Shown here: positions 61,401 to 64,000 of the stretch, in pieces | Layout of the letters: the number at the start of each line of letters is the position of its first letter | Numbering within the stretch: position 1 is the stretch's first letter | Assembly (NCBI RefSeq): GCF_020497125.1 | Contig: NC_059075.1 | Coordinates: 29,176,003-29,240,002 of the forward strand | Length of the DNA stretch: 64,000 nt | Direction of reading: 5' to 3' | From: Mauremys mutica | Lineage: Eukaryota; Chordata; Testudines; Geoemydidae | Program-made: the position numbers and the translations under genes | Notes under the pieces: generated by a model | Database searches by the model: none | What the model saw: only the letters and a program-made list of their open reading frames with translations | What the model was told of the DNA's origin: nothing

Positions 61401-62542
61401 CTCTAGTTAATTGTGGATACAGTATTATTTCATCCATTTACATAACCAAATGTAATAAAAGTCCCTTCCTAGATCAAATCCATAGAAACAAAATGAGCCA
61501 TGAAGGCAATGTGTAGATTCACATACATCTTAGGTTAAGGTCAGGGTTTTGAGTTTGATTAAGGCCAAACAAATAAAAACCACTCCTAGTTTCAAGGCAA
61601 AAAGCTTTTAGAATCAGCCAAGTCCCAAAACTTGCTTACAGCAAATTCTACCCAATCAAGGGATTAAGCAGAGCAGAAGAATTAATGAATTCCCTGATCA
61701 CTGCCATAGAAACTCTAATACTTGAGTGTCTCCTCCTATCCCACTATCCACACAGATGGCAATGGTTCTCAGAAACCTCATGACGTCAGCTTTTCTCACA
61801 AGATTTCTTTGTTTGGATCTTTTCCAAATCAGATCTCCTTCAGGCATTGGTTCTGACTCAGATCCAAAACCATTGCAGTGAATTTGTATCCAAGAGTTTG
61901 GAGTGCAGGTCCTAGCCCAGGACTATCTCTATATCATTAAAAAAGCCCCTTTAAAGAAAGATCTCCTTTTTCCCAAGGATACAGTCTTTATCCTGTTTAT
62001 GTTCCTTTAAAACTGGAGGAGTTCCATGCAACAGGTACCATGGGTTTGATCTTACTTGTACTCGTTTTACACTGGCGTAACAACCTTGCCTTTAATAGCA
62101 TTAATTCGGATTTTCACCAGGGGTAAGTGAGAAGAGAATCAGGCTACACACCTTTCTCTAAATACCATACAAGGCAAACTGTCAACACTCAAATAATAAA
62201 ACAGTACTACTAATAATACTCCCAGCCACCACTTTGCACACACATACTCTTGTCCCAGTATATTCACAGCACACCCGGTTTGCAATATTTTGAAAATTTT
62301 CCCTTGCTACAAAAAATTATGCTGCTTAGGAGAAAATTTGAGAATGTTCTTTCACTGAGTCAGGGCCCATCCAAATATGTTCTGAAGCTCAGTGGTTTTT
62401 AACTACCAAATTATTTGAAAGAAATAGAAACTGGCTTACTTGTCAGTCATCATAGTAGGTTGGTCATCGGTAAATTCTTCTGGAGCTGGTACAAACATAC
62501 TGACTATACTGGGTGCTGACAGTAAGCTGGATTTGGTGGCAC
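10273..62542 (-). CDS. UNC80: UNC80, 3' part of the gene (17 exons, C-terminal 662 residues)
   Basis: UNC80 is a very large, mostly alpha-helical protein that, with UNC79, binds the sodium-leak channel NALCN in neurons. It supports the channel's assembly, localisation and regulation, and so affects resting membrane potential. Coding segments, in transcript order: 62542-62440, 60155-60015, 56332-56294, 54832-54720, 54629-54544, 53570-53397, 52088-52020, 51439-51329, 43244-43140, 33416-33339, 30225-30136, 25379-25204, 23267-23081, 21289-21092, 17110-17033, 11335-11294, 10473-10273. They sum to 1,991 nt, which is two bases of a split codon, 662 codons and TGA. Every junction keeps phase and uses GT-AG. 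I recognise the sequence from the UNC80 family, for example SAPSIVSMFVPAPEEF, HMCSLFHAFIFAQLWTVYCE and the C-terminus SQFYPL. The 5' four fifths lie outside the window. I see no frameshift or internal stop, so the gene looks functional. UNC79 is a different, dissimilar partner and is not a better match. Confidence 0.97.
10474..11293 (-). other. UNC80 intron between exons 16 and 17
   Basis: This 820-bp intron contains a hAT MITE at 10896-11059. I see nothing else recognisable. Confidence 0.85.
10896..11059. mobile_element. hAT-type MITE
   Basis: It starts CAGGGGTTCTCAACCTG and ends AGGTTGAGAACTACTG, an inverted pair. The flanks CCCTGAAT and TCCTAAAT match at 6 of 8. It is inside the last UNC80 intron, 235 bp from the 14-codon exon. 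Confidence 0.75.
11294..11335 (-). CDS. UNC80: UNC80 exon 16 of 17 in window (42-nt microexon)
   Basis: This exon has only 14 codons, LIPMWLPMIQSNLK (local residues 583-596), with phase 0 at both ends, so it could be skipped without changing frame. The acceptor is CGTACAG and the donor AAG|GTAAGT, both strong. Without it the conserved LIPMWLPMIQSN block of the family would be missing, which is why I call it constitutive coding sequence. Confidence 0.95.
14256..14386. mobile_element. hAT-type MITE, target duplication not evident
   Basis: It starts CAATGGTTTTCAACC and its right end reverse-complements to CAGTGGTTTTCAAGC. The internal GTGGACCCCTAAAAAATTTC is typical of this family. The flanking 8-mers no longer match. 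Confidence 0.6.
15387..16111. mobile_element. Harbinger-type MITE, 725 bp, TAA target duplication
   Basis: The left terminus TGGTATGTCTACACTGCAAC and the reverse-complemented right terminus GGGTATGTCTACACTGCAAC agree at 19 of 20 bases. TAA flanks both sides (15384-15386 and 16112-16114), the TWA signature of PIF/Harbinger. No transposase is present; the 123-codon frame inside is not convincing as a gene. Confidence 0.8.
16569..16580. repeat. (AC)n microsatellite
   Basis: A short ACACAC run. Confidence 0.7.
17033..17110 (-). CDS. UNC80: UNC80 exon 15 of 17 in window
   Basis: This exon has 26 codons in phase 0 (local residues 557-582), MVEMVCLHVISLMEALQECN then STIFVK. It appears identical to the mammalian sequence as I remember it. 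The acceptor is CTTTCAG and the donor AAG|GTATGT. Confidence 0.97.
17163..17249. mobile_element. Penelope-like tail fragment, family 2
   Basis: It reads AAAGAGTCCTGTGGCACCTT, then ATAGACTAAC, then GTGGGTGAATACCCACTTCA with an internal hairpin. A related copy is at 27745-27910. I link this to Penelope-like elements from memory of longer reptile copies; the coding part is not in the window. Confidence 0.45.
17862..18035 (-). mobile_element. MIR/CORE-like SINE fragment
   Basis: Read on the minus strand it carries the family's motifs: a degraded CTGTAAAATG-like word (CATTTTACAG on plus), the diverged remains of a GGCAAGTCACTT-like word, and AAAGCTCTTCGAAG near the tail. Confidence 0.5.
18485..19330. 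repeat. C-rich minisatellite (CCCTGCCCACAGCCAGC-like units)
   Basis: About 850 bp of short, variable units built from CAGCC, CCTGCCC and ACAGC. The strand bias is extreme: the plus strand is nearly G-poor. Long open frames on both strands (up to 380 codons of Pro/Ser/Ala/Gln or Gly/Trp/Ala/Arg) are a by-product of the simple composition. Confidence 0.9.
19631..19723. mobile_element. short inverted-terminal MITE
   Basis: The left terminus AGGGTTAAAATACATCTGTA and the reverse complement of the right terminus AGGGTTACCATACATCCATA match closely, and the match continues into TTTTCC. It lies inside the 18210-19845 element. Confidence 0.6.
21092..21289 (-). CDS. UNC80: UNC80 exon 14 of 17 in window
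   Basis: This exon has 66 codons in phase 0 (local residues 491-556), beginning TSVLHMCSLFHAFIFAQLWT. It continues VYCEQ, then a variable TAVAPTVQNQ stretch, then NEFSFTAILTALEFWSRVTP, and ends QLMAHNKV. The acceptor is TCCACAG and the donor GTG|GTGAGT. Confidence 0.97.
22355..22600 (-). mobile_element. MIR/CORE-like SINE, minus orientation
   Basis: Plus-strand words AAAGCACTTGACAAAT, ATCCTCACACTACCTCTGTG and the head CTGTGCTTAGACCACTAGAC are reverse complements of the family's tail, middle and tRNA-derived head. Confidence 0.6.
22473..22493. repeat. (GAATA)n microsatellite
   Basis: About four tandem copies of GAATA, lying in the middle of a SINE. Confidence 0.85.
23081..23267 (-). CDS. UNC80: UNC80 exon 13 of 17 in window
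   Basis: This exon completes Gly428 and encodes 62 codons (local residues 429-490), PKEFIECVSHIRLLSWLLLG through LIVILIGFPEQSK. The segment VCPNFPSSCMPIP is the variable part compared with mammals. The C-terminal half is hydrophobic (HIADHLIVILIGF). The acceptor is CTGACAG and the donor AAG|GTAAGG. Confidence 0.97.
23580..23870 (+). mobile_element. CORE-type SINE (MIR-like), nearly full length
   Basis: In order: TTCAGTTCCCAGCTCTGCCA, TGTGTGACCACAGGCAAGTC (the CORE motif), ATCAGTAAAATAAGG, TTGTAAGTTCTTTGGGGCAG, GGGACTGTCTCT and AACACCTAGCACAATG. This is the typical reptile element of this class. Confidence 0.7.
24105..24540 (-). mobile_element. MIR-like SINE split by fold-back repeats
   Basis: The tail side includes CTCATTTTACACATGGCGAA and the head side AGTGACTTGCTGAGC followed by a tRNA-like end near 24500-24535. 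Between them, about 24218-24431 is foreign palindromic sequence. Confidence 0.55.
24292..24431. repeat. fold-back MITE (GGCCAGATTTTTCAAGG ... CCTTGAAAAATC)
   Basis: GGGCCAGATTTTTCAAGGTG and TTAGATGCCTAAAGATGCAG are mirrored by CTGCACCTTTAGGCACCTAA and ATACCTTGAAAAATCAGGCC, leaving a central loop. Diverged relatives lie at 42464-42567 and 56707-56815. Confidence 0.7.
25204..25379 (-). CDS. UNC80: UNC80 exon 12 of 17 in window
   Basis: This exon has 58 codons in phase 0 plus GG of Gly428 (local residues 370-427). It runs SHMKTCSQPLHEDTFGGHLK to RYLPWLYHPPSAMQQ. The PLHEDTFGGHL and YLPWLYHPPSAMQQG blocks are hallmark UNC80 sequence. The acceptor is TTTGCAG and the donor GG|GTAAGA. Confidence 0.97.
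26140..26170. repeat. (GATG)n/(GATA)n microsatellite
   Basis: GGATGGATGGATGGACAGAT then AGATAGATCGAT. Confidence 0.75.
26842..26864. repeat. (TTTGG)n microsatellite
   Basis: Four tandem copies of TTTGG. Confidence 0.8.
27176..27300. mobile_element. Penelope-like tail as an inverted pair
   Basis: The left arm reads TATTAGTCCCAGGATATCAG through GTTTTACTGGACC. The right arm immediately returns as TTTTACCTCACCC through ATATCCTGGGACCAACACAA, its reverse complement. The two tails abut head to head with almost no spacer. Confidence 0.55.
27315..27560. repeat. C-rich low-complexity tract
   Basis: Pro/Ser/His-coding composition built from CCCCACCC and CTGCCCC words. Open frames on both strands come from this composition. 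It may be the interior of an unclassified MITE ending near the GGGTGCTAAGCACCC hairpin at 27685. Confidence 0.6.
27745..27910. mobile_element. Penelope-like tail fragment, family 2
   Basis: AACGAGGAGTCCTTGTGGTA, CCTTAGAGACTAACACATTT, GTGGGCTAGAACCCACTTCA, then CATGAAAGGATGGGAGTTGC. It is the same family as 17163-17249 but extends further. Confidence 0.45.
29725..29740. repeat. (TG)n microsatellite
   Basis: About eight TG repeats. Confidence 0.8.
30136..30225 (-). CDS. UNC80: UNC80 exon 11 of 17 in window
   Basis: This exon has 30 codons in phase 0 (local residues 340-369), CGTAAMECMRQYVNDVLDF then IADMHTLTKLK. The acceptor lies behind a run of ten T's (TTTTTTAG) and the donor is AAG|GTGAGT. 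Confidence 0.96.
30226..33338 (-). other. UNC80 intron between exons 10 and 11
   Basis: This 3.1-kb intron contains a CR1/CryI 3' tail (32030-32115), a small inverse CR1 fragment at about 32717-32765 and a fold-back fragment at about 33045-33140 (GAAGTCAATGGGAC core). Nothing else is recognised. Confidence 0.8.
32030..32115 (+). mobile_element. CR1-type 3' tail, possibly a truncated CryI SINE
   Basis: TTGGTCCTGCTTTGAGCAGG, GGTTGGACTAGATGACCTCC, TGAGGTCCCTTCCAAGCCTG and the tail ATTCTATGATTCTATGA. The same tail is attached to the SINE at 37608-37776, so a LINE or SINE origin cannot be separated. Confidence 0.75.
33339..33416 (-). CDS. UNC80: UNC80 exon 10 of 17 in window
   Basis: This exon has 26 codons in phase 0 (local residues 314-339), FVCADAGTKLAESTIL then HKQMIASMPG. 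Residues F-V and H-K differ from the mammalian protein as I remember it (F-I and S-K); the rest matches. The acceptor is TTATTAG and the donor GGA|GTAAGT. Confidence 0.95.
33885..34020. mobile_element. CR1-related fragment
   Basis: AATAGATTTTAAATTCAGAA, then GACCATTATGATCAACTAGT, CTGACCTCTTGCATAACACA and GGCCATAGAATTTCACCCA are characteristic of a common reptile LINE 3' segment read in reverse. Confidence 0.55.
35576..35763. mobile_element. Tigger-like MITE, 188 bp, TA target duplication
   Basis: The left terminus CACCTCTACCCCATTATAAC and the reverse complement of the right terminus CACCTCTACCTTGATATAAT share a perfect first 10 bases and a shared ATA-rich inner block. TA lies at 35574-35575 and 35764-35765. 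The interior repeats ATATAACGCGGT, resembling the ATAACGC of the element at 379-1202. Confidence 0.7.
36056..36141. repeat. fold-back repeat (GGTGTAAATC family)
   Basis: CTAGATCCTCAACTGGTGTA with core CTGAAGTCAATAG, mirrored by TACATCAGTTTACGGTCTGG. Confidence 0.5.
37608..37776 (+). mobile_element. tRNA-derived SINE with CR1-like tail (CryI-like)
   Basis: The head carries pol III-like boxes: TAGCTCAGTGGTTTGAG (A box) and GTGAGCTCAATCC (B box), with the anticodon-arm region GGCCTGCTAAACCC between them. The 3' part is CR1-like: TGGTCCTGCTTTGAGCACGG, TTAGACTAGATGATCTTCTG and an ATTCT tail. AACTGG occurs at both borders and could be a short target duplication. This structure is known for the CryI family of cryptodire turtles. 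Confidence 0.8.
37909..38645 (+). pseudogene. degraded RNase H and C-terminal tail of an I/Nimb-like non-LTR retrotransposon
   Basis: Shifting between plus-strand frames gives RNase H motifs in the right order: YTDGSKDG at 37909, LALNWVIAEHP near 38035, VVILSDSLS near 38075, AWIPAHAEV near 38203, and IEQADKVTK. They are followed by LNSHLFLINKHKDA near 38494 and ADHLLWEHQEF near 38551. The first and later catalytic Asp residues (YTDG, LSDS, QAD) are kept. The usual Glu of TAEL reads Asn (TANL). Stops (for example TAA at 38002) and several frame changes show it is dead. RNase H of this type occurs in the I superclade, not in CR1 or L2. The clade is inferred from remembered fish Nimb sequences. 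A 165-codon antisense frame overlaps and is meaningless. Confidence 0.65.
40206..40360 (+). mobile_element. tRNA-derived SINE head fragment
   Basis: TTTAGCAGCTGGAGCATGGG and ACTGAGTCAGCGGCTCTGGG then TTCCCAGCCC resemble the tRNA-like head of the MIR/CORE group. Confidence 0.4.
40572..40846. mobile_element. Harbinger-type MITE, decayed right end
   Basis: It starts GGCTATGTCTACACTGGCAC, as in the elements at 15387 and 55679. The inner arms CACTTTTATCGGTAAAACTT and AAGTTTCACCAACAAAAGTG are complementary. The right end CAGCGTAGCAGGCC is degraded. It abuts the hAT element at 40852. Confidence 0.6.
40852..41629. mobile_element. hAT element, 778 bp, with minisatellite interior
   Basis: It starts CAGAGATGGGCAAACTATGG and ends AGGCCAAAAAGTTTGCCTG. 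The flanks CCCTAAGC (40844-40851) and TCCTAAGC (41630-41637) match at 7 of 8. No transposase is visible. It sits in the end of the Harbinger MITE to its left. Confidence 0.7.
41145..41535. repeat. G-rich minisatellite inside hAT element
   Basis: Variable units of GGTTGGATGGGGCAGGGGT and GGTCAGGGGCAGG recur through about 390 bp. This makes open frames rich in Gly, Trp and Gln on the plus strand. Confidence 0.75.
42464..42567. repeat. fold-back repeat (TTTTCAAAGG / CCTTTGAAAA)
   Basis: GGAGTTTTCAAAGGAGTCTC with GGGAGTTAGGCACCCAAC is mirrored by GAGTGCCTAATTCCCTTAGA and TCCCTTTGAAAATCCC. Confidence 0.6.
43140..43244 (-). CDS. UNC80: UNC80 exon 9 of 17 in window
   Basis: This exon has 35 codons in phase 0 (local residues 279-313), ERDKFYLSRSVILELLQALK through DTNLLLLVQ. 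It is leucine-rich and amphipathic. The acceptor is TGTTTAG and the donor CAG|GTACAG. The following intron (33417-43139) is the longest in the window at 9.7 kb. Confidence 0.96.
44206..44503. mobile_element. Harbinger-like MITE, ends decayed
   Basis: It starts AGGATCATCTACACTACCGA and ends AGTAATGTAGACTAGCCCTT, recognisable as diverged copies of the CTATGTCTACACT terminus. The interior shows TTACATCGACCTAAGCGCC and GCATCGATACAGTTGCGCCG. No clear target duplication. Confidence 0.55.
44846..44935. repeat. 32-bp tandem repeat, about 2.8 copies
   Basis: ACAACAGTAGAGCTGGCCAG followed by TGAATGACACTC repeats at 44846, 44878 and 44910. The copies are near-identical, suggesting recent duplication. 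Confidence 0.9.
45085..45250 (+). mobile_element. tRNA-derived SINE head
   Basis: TGGTGGGTAGGGTGCTGGCC and AGACCCGCGTTCACCTCCC behave as A and B boxes of a pol III promoter, followed by TGCTCTGCCTGC of the MIR/CORE-like body. Confidence 0.5.
45617..45817 (-). mobile_element. CR1-type LINE 3' end, minus orientation
   Basis: TCATAGAATCATAGAATATC, GGTTGGAAGGGACCTCAGGA, GGTCATCTAGTCCAATCCCC and GATTCCACCACCTTCCTAGG are the reverse complement of the CR1 3' end. Confidence 0.85.
45866..46178 (+). mobile_element. Penelope-like element 3' segment
   Basis: The sequence encodes LDTNNHGLNR, then after a frame change HWIYGLLQQ. It is followed by a non-coding tail with CCCAGACCTGAAGAAGAG, GCTCAAAAGCTTCTCTCTTT and TCCAATAAAAGATG. 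The same order is found, reversed, at 47815-48297. I associate it with the end of the GIY-YIG endonuclease region of Penelope-like elements from memory of longer reptile copies. Confidence 0.55.
46405..46515 (-). mobile_element. tRNA-derived SINE head, minus orientation
   Basis: Read on the minus strand: GGCTTTTAGCTCATGCAGTA (A-box region), then AAGTTCAATCCTGATGACCG (B-box region). TTATAAAGCACTTTGAGATC at 46368 may be its tail. Confidence 0.5.
46559..46580. repeat. (CACAC)n microsatellite
   Basis: Four tandem CACAC-type units. Confidence 0.75.
47815..48454 (-). mobile_element. Penelope-like element, 3' half with inverted tails
   Basis: The minus strand from 48297 to about 47970 encodes NSHRKMIKDKNN, AWELKFIT and NHGLNRDTGF, with frame changes and a stop. 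It is followed by the non-coding tail down to 47815 (TCCAATAAAAGATATTACTT on the minus strand). At 48298-48454 the same tail recurs in plus orientation (CCTGACCTGAAGAAGAGCTC to ATATCCTGGGACCAACACAG). The arrangement is tail, coding remnant, inverted tail. The catalytic GIY and YIG motifs are not present. The family call is knowledge-based. Confidence 0.6.
49225..50085 (-). mobile_element. MIR-like SINE split by a solo LTR
   Basis: The left part TCTGTGTGGTAGGGAAGTAT and CATTGTAAAGATTGGAAAAG, and the right part GAGATTTTAAGTGACTTGAC and ATGGCAGATCTGGGAACCAA, are the two halves of one minus-strand element. They are separated cleanly by the LTR at 49303-49959. Confidence 0.65.
49303..49959. mobile_element. 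solo LTR, 657 bp, 5-bp target duplication GCGAG
   Basis: The element begins TGTGATGGGG and ends CCCGTCCCA (TG...CA). GCGAG is repeated directly at 49298-49302 and 49960-49964. A TATAAA-like word lies near 49331. There are no internal genes, primer site or polypurine tract outside it, so it is a recombined single LTR. Gypsy or endogenous-retroviral origin is not decidable here. A 158-codon minus-strand frame inside is not a gene. Confidence 0.65.
50690..50885 (-). mobile_element. MIR-like SINE, minus orientation
   Basis: AACTGAAGCACAGAAAGGTT, GAGTGATTCATACAAGGTCA, and the tRNA-like end CAGTCCTCTGCTCTAACTAT. Confidence 0.6.
51329..51439 (-). CDS. UNC80: UNC80 exon 8 of 17 in window
   Basis: This exon has 37 codons in phase 0 (local residues 242-278), beginning SLLEPFSKLLSFVIQNAV and ending CYRAFTK. 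It is hydrophobic and helix-forming, and includes TLAYLVELCGLCY. The acceptor is CTTGCAG and the donor AAG|GTAACA. The following intron is about 8.1 kb and repeat-rich. Confidence 0.96.
51440..52019 (-). other. UNC80 intron between exons 7 and 8
   Basis: 580 bp. It contains a fold-back fragment around 51660-51780 (CCAGTGCTTACT and AGTAAGTGGGCTGCAGGATC). Nothing else is recognised. Confidence 0.8.
52020..52088 (-). CDS. UNC80: UNC80 exon 7 of 17 in window
   Basis: This exon has 23 codons in phase 0 (local residues 219-241), CSLDSSLRIMICLLKIP then TTSATR. The acceptor is a strong tract ending CCACAG and the donor CGG|GTAAGT. Its length is divisible by three and it is bounded by phase-0 introns, so it is symmetrical. 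Confidence 0.96.
52089..53396 (-). other. UNC80 intron between exons 6 and 7
   Basis: 1.3 kb. It contains a Penelope-like tail (52470-52596) and a fold-back with cores GAAGTCAATGGAG and GACTTCAGTGGAC (52695-52785). The remainder is unrecognised. Confidence 0.8.
52470..52596 (+). mobile_element. Penelope-like tail, family 1
   Basis: TCTTCTTCAGCTCTGTGTAG, CTCGAATGCTTGCCTCTCTT, TTGGTCCAATACAAGATATT and AATATCTTGGAACCAACATG, the same family as 45866 and 47815. Confidence 0.6.
53397..53570 (-). CDS. UNC80: UNC80 exon 6 of 17 in window
   Basis: This exon has 58 whole codons in phase 0 (local residues 161-218), beginning GLNNKKNLPAGGAM and ending FFTKLPCVLPLK. It contains the conserved FMEALPMDSPS stretch. 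The acceptor is TTTCTAG and the donor AAG|GTATGA. A 104-residue open frame on the plus strand overlaps it and is an antisense shadow. Confidence 0.96.
53571..54543 (-). other. UNC80 intron between exons 5 and 6
   Basis: 973 bp. Near 54400-54475 is a short fold-back fragment (TTGATTCTGCTTCCATGTAA with a GTAAGTCAATG core). I see nothing else. Confidence 0.8.
54544..54629 (-). CDS. UNC80: UNC80 exon 5 of 17 in window
   Basis: This exon completes Asp132 and encodes GSFLRTLATSLMDFSELS through ALSQLLE (local residues 133-160), ending in phase 0. The acceptor is TTTCCAG and the donor GAG|GTATG. It lies 90 bp after exon 4, and the phase continuity is exact. Confidence 0.96.
54720..54832 (-). CDS. 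UNC80: UNC80 exon 4 of 17 in window
   Basis: This exon completes Ser94 and encodes MMIPGNAAGVAKQFLRC through LFQSNIK (local residues 95-131), ending with the first base of Asp132. It is strongly conserved in the family. Only 90 bp of intron separate it from exon 5, the shortest intron in the window. The acceptor is ATTTCAG and the donor AAAG|GTAATG. Confidence 0.96.
54985..55185 (-). mobile_element. MIR-like SINE, minus orientation
   Basis: TCATTTTACAGATAGGGAAA, CTGAGGCATAAGGCGGTAAA, GTGACTTGCCAAGATCACCC and AGAGCTAGGAATAGAACACA; tail TATAAAGCACTTTTCA at the left. Confidence 0.75.
55679..55937. mobile_element. Harbinger-type MITE, 259 bp, TTA target duplication
   Basis: The left terminus TGCTATGTCTACACTAC and the reverse-complemented right terminus GGCTATATCTACACTAC match at 15 of 17. 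TTA is duplicated at 55676-55678 and 55938-55940. The interior has repeated GTCGAC-type palindromes. Confidence 0.8.
56294..56332 (-). CDS. UNC80: UNC80 exon 3 of 17 in window (39-nt microexon)
   Basis: This very short exon encodes LASSTCFSNQAE plus split codons at both ends (Arg81 and Ser94). Its length of 39 nt is divisible by three, so skipping it would keep the frame. The acceptor is ACTCCAG and the donor AAG|GTACAG. The phases match the exons on both sides exactly, which supports it despite its size. It is located 1.46 kb upstream of the next exon. Confidence 0.94.
56707..56815. repeat. fold-back repeat fragment
   Basis: ACAGGAGTTAGGCCCCTAAG and GCTTCTGAAAATCCCATTAG then TACCTTTGACAATCTGGCCC, a diverged copy of the 24292 family. 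Confidence 0.5.
57079..57297. mobile_element. hAT-type MITE with perfect 8-bp target duplication
   Basis: It starts CAGGGGTTCTCAAACTGGGG and ends AAGTTTAAGAACCACTG. CCATATCT is duplicated at 57071-57078 and 57298-57305. 219 bp, no coding capacity. Confidence 0.85.
57940..58690. repeat. GC-rich unclassified dispersed repeat
   Basis: Repeated words such as CTCTGATTTCCAGTCTCCGA, CCTGACTCTTGC and GAACCCAGCTCT give a degenerate tandem look. Several overlapping minus-strand frames of 60-106 codons come from this composition. It may be part of an LTR, but no termini or duplication were found. Confidence 0.35.
59175..59345. mobile_element. hAT-type fragment
   Basis: CAGCAGTGGTTCCCAAACTG and GGGTTCATGAACTGTTACAG are a typical hAT left end. 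No right end was found. Confidence 0.4.
60015..60155 (-). CDS. UNC80: UNC80 exon 2 of 17 in window
   Basis: This exon completes Lys34 and encodes local residues 35-80 plus two bases of Arg81. It opens with a CHDC pair of cysteines, then an acidic stretch (EEYDEE), then a hydrophobic helical block (LGLAIVVLSTFIHLSP) and ends DIMQSVG. The acceptor is a clean pyrimidine tract ending TTGCAG and the donor is AAG|GTAACC. Confidence 0.96.
60156..62439 (-). other. UNC80 intron between exons 1 and 2 of the window
   Basis: 2.3 kb. It contains a tRNA-derived SINE (60975-61215). The rest is ordinary AT-rich intron with a short fold-back near 62040-62110. Confidence 0.8.
60975..61215 (+). mobile_element. 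tRNA-derived MIR/CORE-like SINE
   Basis: The head TCTAGTGGCTAGAGCACAGG and TTCTACTCCCAGTTCTACC is tRNA-like. The body has TTCACTGCTTCTCTGTAAAA and a tail near GGTGTTGGGGATCC. Confidence 0.55.
62440..62542 (-). CDS. UNC80: UNC80 exon 1 of 17 in window
   Basis: The exon starts in phase with GT completing a codon from an exon beyond the window, and encodes local residues 1-33 plus two bases of Lys34. The stretch SAPSIVSMFVPAPEEF followed by TDDQPTMMTD is diagnostic of UNC80. The acceptor reads TTCAAG and the donor AA|GTAAG. The segment is Ser/Pro- and Asp-rich and probably a loop between helical blocks. Confidence 0.96.
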
Positions 62543-64000
62543 CTTGAAGCCATTAAAAGAAAAGAAGCATGGTAAATGGAAATCTGGAATGGACATAGAT
62601 GAACAAAAAAAGCTTTTGCAGTGTATGTAAATAAAAATTTCTCTCTGGAGAAAGATACAACACATTCTTTGGTTCTGTAAAATTACTCCAATTACTTGTG
62701 CTTATTTTATTTTTTAAAGGCCAGGAATGAAACAAATTCAAGGTGGTATGACTGCTTTAGTGTTCAGTTGTCAAGTTTTTATCCCCTCATTCTTTAGGTA
62801 GAGTGGATGGTCCTGTAGTTAGTATGAGACTGTTAGGAACTTTGGATTCTTCCCCCCCAGAATTGTGTGTGACCTTGGGGGAGGAAATCACTTAACATCC
62901 TCTTTGCCTCAGTCACCCCATCTGTGAAATGGAGATGATAATGCCTCACAACAATGTTGAGGCTTAATTCATCAAGATTTGAAAAGGCTTAGAGATCATT
63001 GATGGAAGATGATTTAGAAGTGCAAAGTATTATTAGTGTTATTTTCAGTTAGAAAACTTTTAAAGGCAAGCTATACCGATGAGGCGGAACTGACCGCCTA
63101 CAGACCTGGTCATAGAGGAATACAAATAGTGCAGTCACATGTGGCTCTCCCTTGCCCAGGGGGCACTTCTTCTGTGCCCAAATCATGGGAGATGGGACGG
63201 GCAGTGGATTCTTGGTTTAACAGGAAGGGTTGAAGGCAACAGGAGCCTCATAGGACAGGTATTGAATAGGTGGAGTATCCTGGAAGACAGGACTCTTGGA
63301 TTGATGTTATAGGACACCATGTCTCTGAAACAGCTAACTTGTTCTCCAGAATCACAGCTTGCTTGCTGGCTGCCTTTCTTTTTATTTTTGAAGGTAATTC
63401 TTTTTTATTATTTTTATTTATTTATTTTTAAAGGTAATTCTCTAGATGTTATGGTTGTGAAAAAAAACCTCTGGAATAGCACAGAGAGGTGTGAACTGCC
63501 CCATTCATCTCAATGAAGTGTTAATGCAAGTGCCCTTTGATGATATTTTAACGTCAACATTGTTAATTATTTCTTTTCTCAGGTAAGAAAGAAGAGGAAA
63601 GGCCATAGATCTGCACAACCTACTATCAAGTAATGTCATTTTGATGCCACACATGAGTGGCATTTGTGGGACAGCACCACTTCTTTTTCCCCCAAGTTAA
63701 TTAAGACCCACTGAGAAGAGCCAAACTCAAGGAACCCAGTGGAACTCATATTATAGATGTGTTCACACCTGCATGGTCCACACTGAGTGGCATCTCGTTT
63801 TGAAGTTGCACATGGGTGGAGCTCATTTTGTGGTTACAGCTTGGAAGAACACCAATGTCTTTTTCCCTCCAGTTTGACCCTTGCAGATATGGATGGTCTG
63901 GAGGGTGATTGAAGAAGCCAGCAAGAAAACAAACAGCAATCTGAAGGCCTCACAAACAGAATTCATAGCTAGTGTTGAAACTAGCCTATTGTAATCCTCA
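62543..64000 (-). other. UNC80 intron, 3' portion; the preceding exon lies beyond the window
   Basis: 1.46 kb. It holds a MIR-like fragment (62850-63035) and an AT-rich simple stretch at 63386-63432. I looked for a further UNC80 exon ending in phase with the 62542 acceptor and found none. Confidence 0.7.
62850..63035 (+). mobile_element. MIR/CORE-like SINE fragment
   Basis: TGTGTGTGACCTTGGGGGAG, AAATCACTTAACATCCTCTT, TGCCTCAGTCACCCCATCTG and TGAAATGGAGATGATAATGC, in the family order. Confidence 0.65.

Noticed and set aside
1..64000. A novel multi-gene system, CRISPR array or operon
   Set aside because: The window is ordinary intron-rich vertebrate DNA with one recognisable gene; no such architecture is present.

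Overview
This is vertebrate nuclear DNA, and the interspersed repeats point to a turtle, probably a cryptodire. The evidence is a tRNA-derived SINE with a CR1-type tail that looks like the cryptodire CryI family, CR1 LINE 3' ends with ATTCTATG-type tails, many hAT and Harbinger MITEs, and Penelope-like tails. The species assignment is an inference. No database search was possible. There are no bacterial features.

The only protein-coding gene I can support is the 3' part of UNC80 on the minus strand. It encodes a large accessory subunit of the NALCN sodium-leak channel complex. Seventeen exons run from 62542 down to a TGA at 10273-10275. All have AG acceptors and all coding donors are GT. The reading phases join without a gap and give 662 residues of the C-terminal part, about one fifth of the roughly 3,260-residue vertebrate protein. 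Promoter, start codon and earlier exons lie beyond base 64000. The protein ends in the family's conserved SQFYPL.

Positions 1-10272 are 3' UTR plus downstream intergenic DNA with no recognisable exon. They hold a Tigger-like transposon carrying a 108-bp GC-rich array (379-1202), two hAT-type MITEs with target duplications, and a CR1 3' end (8100-8881). The introns hold almost everything else. Most notable are a 1.6-kb hAT element with a C-rich minisatellite (18210-19845), a broken RNase H/tail region of an I/Nimb-like LINE (37909-38645), Penelope-like tails in inverted pairs (27176-27300 and 47815-48454), a solo LTR that splits an older SINE (49303-49959), Harbinger MITEs with TWA target duplications, and many short fold-back repeats.

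Nearly all open reading frames in the window that are not UNC80 exons fall in GC-rich tandem repeats, MITEs or random intron sequence. I do not regard them as genes. I found no new multi-gene system here. The most interesting material is the transposon palaeontology.
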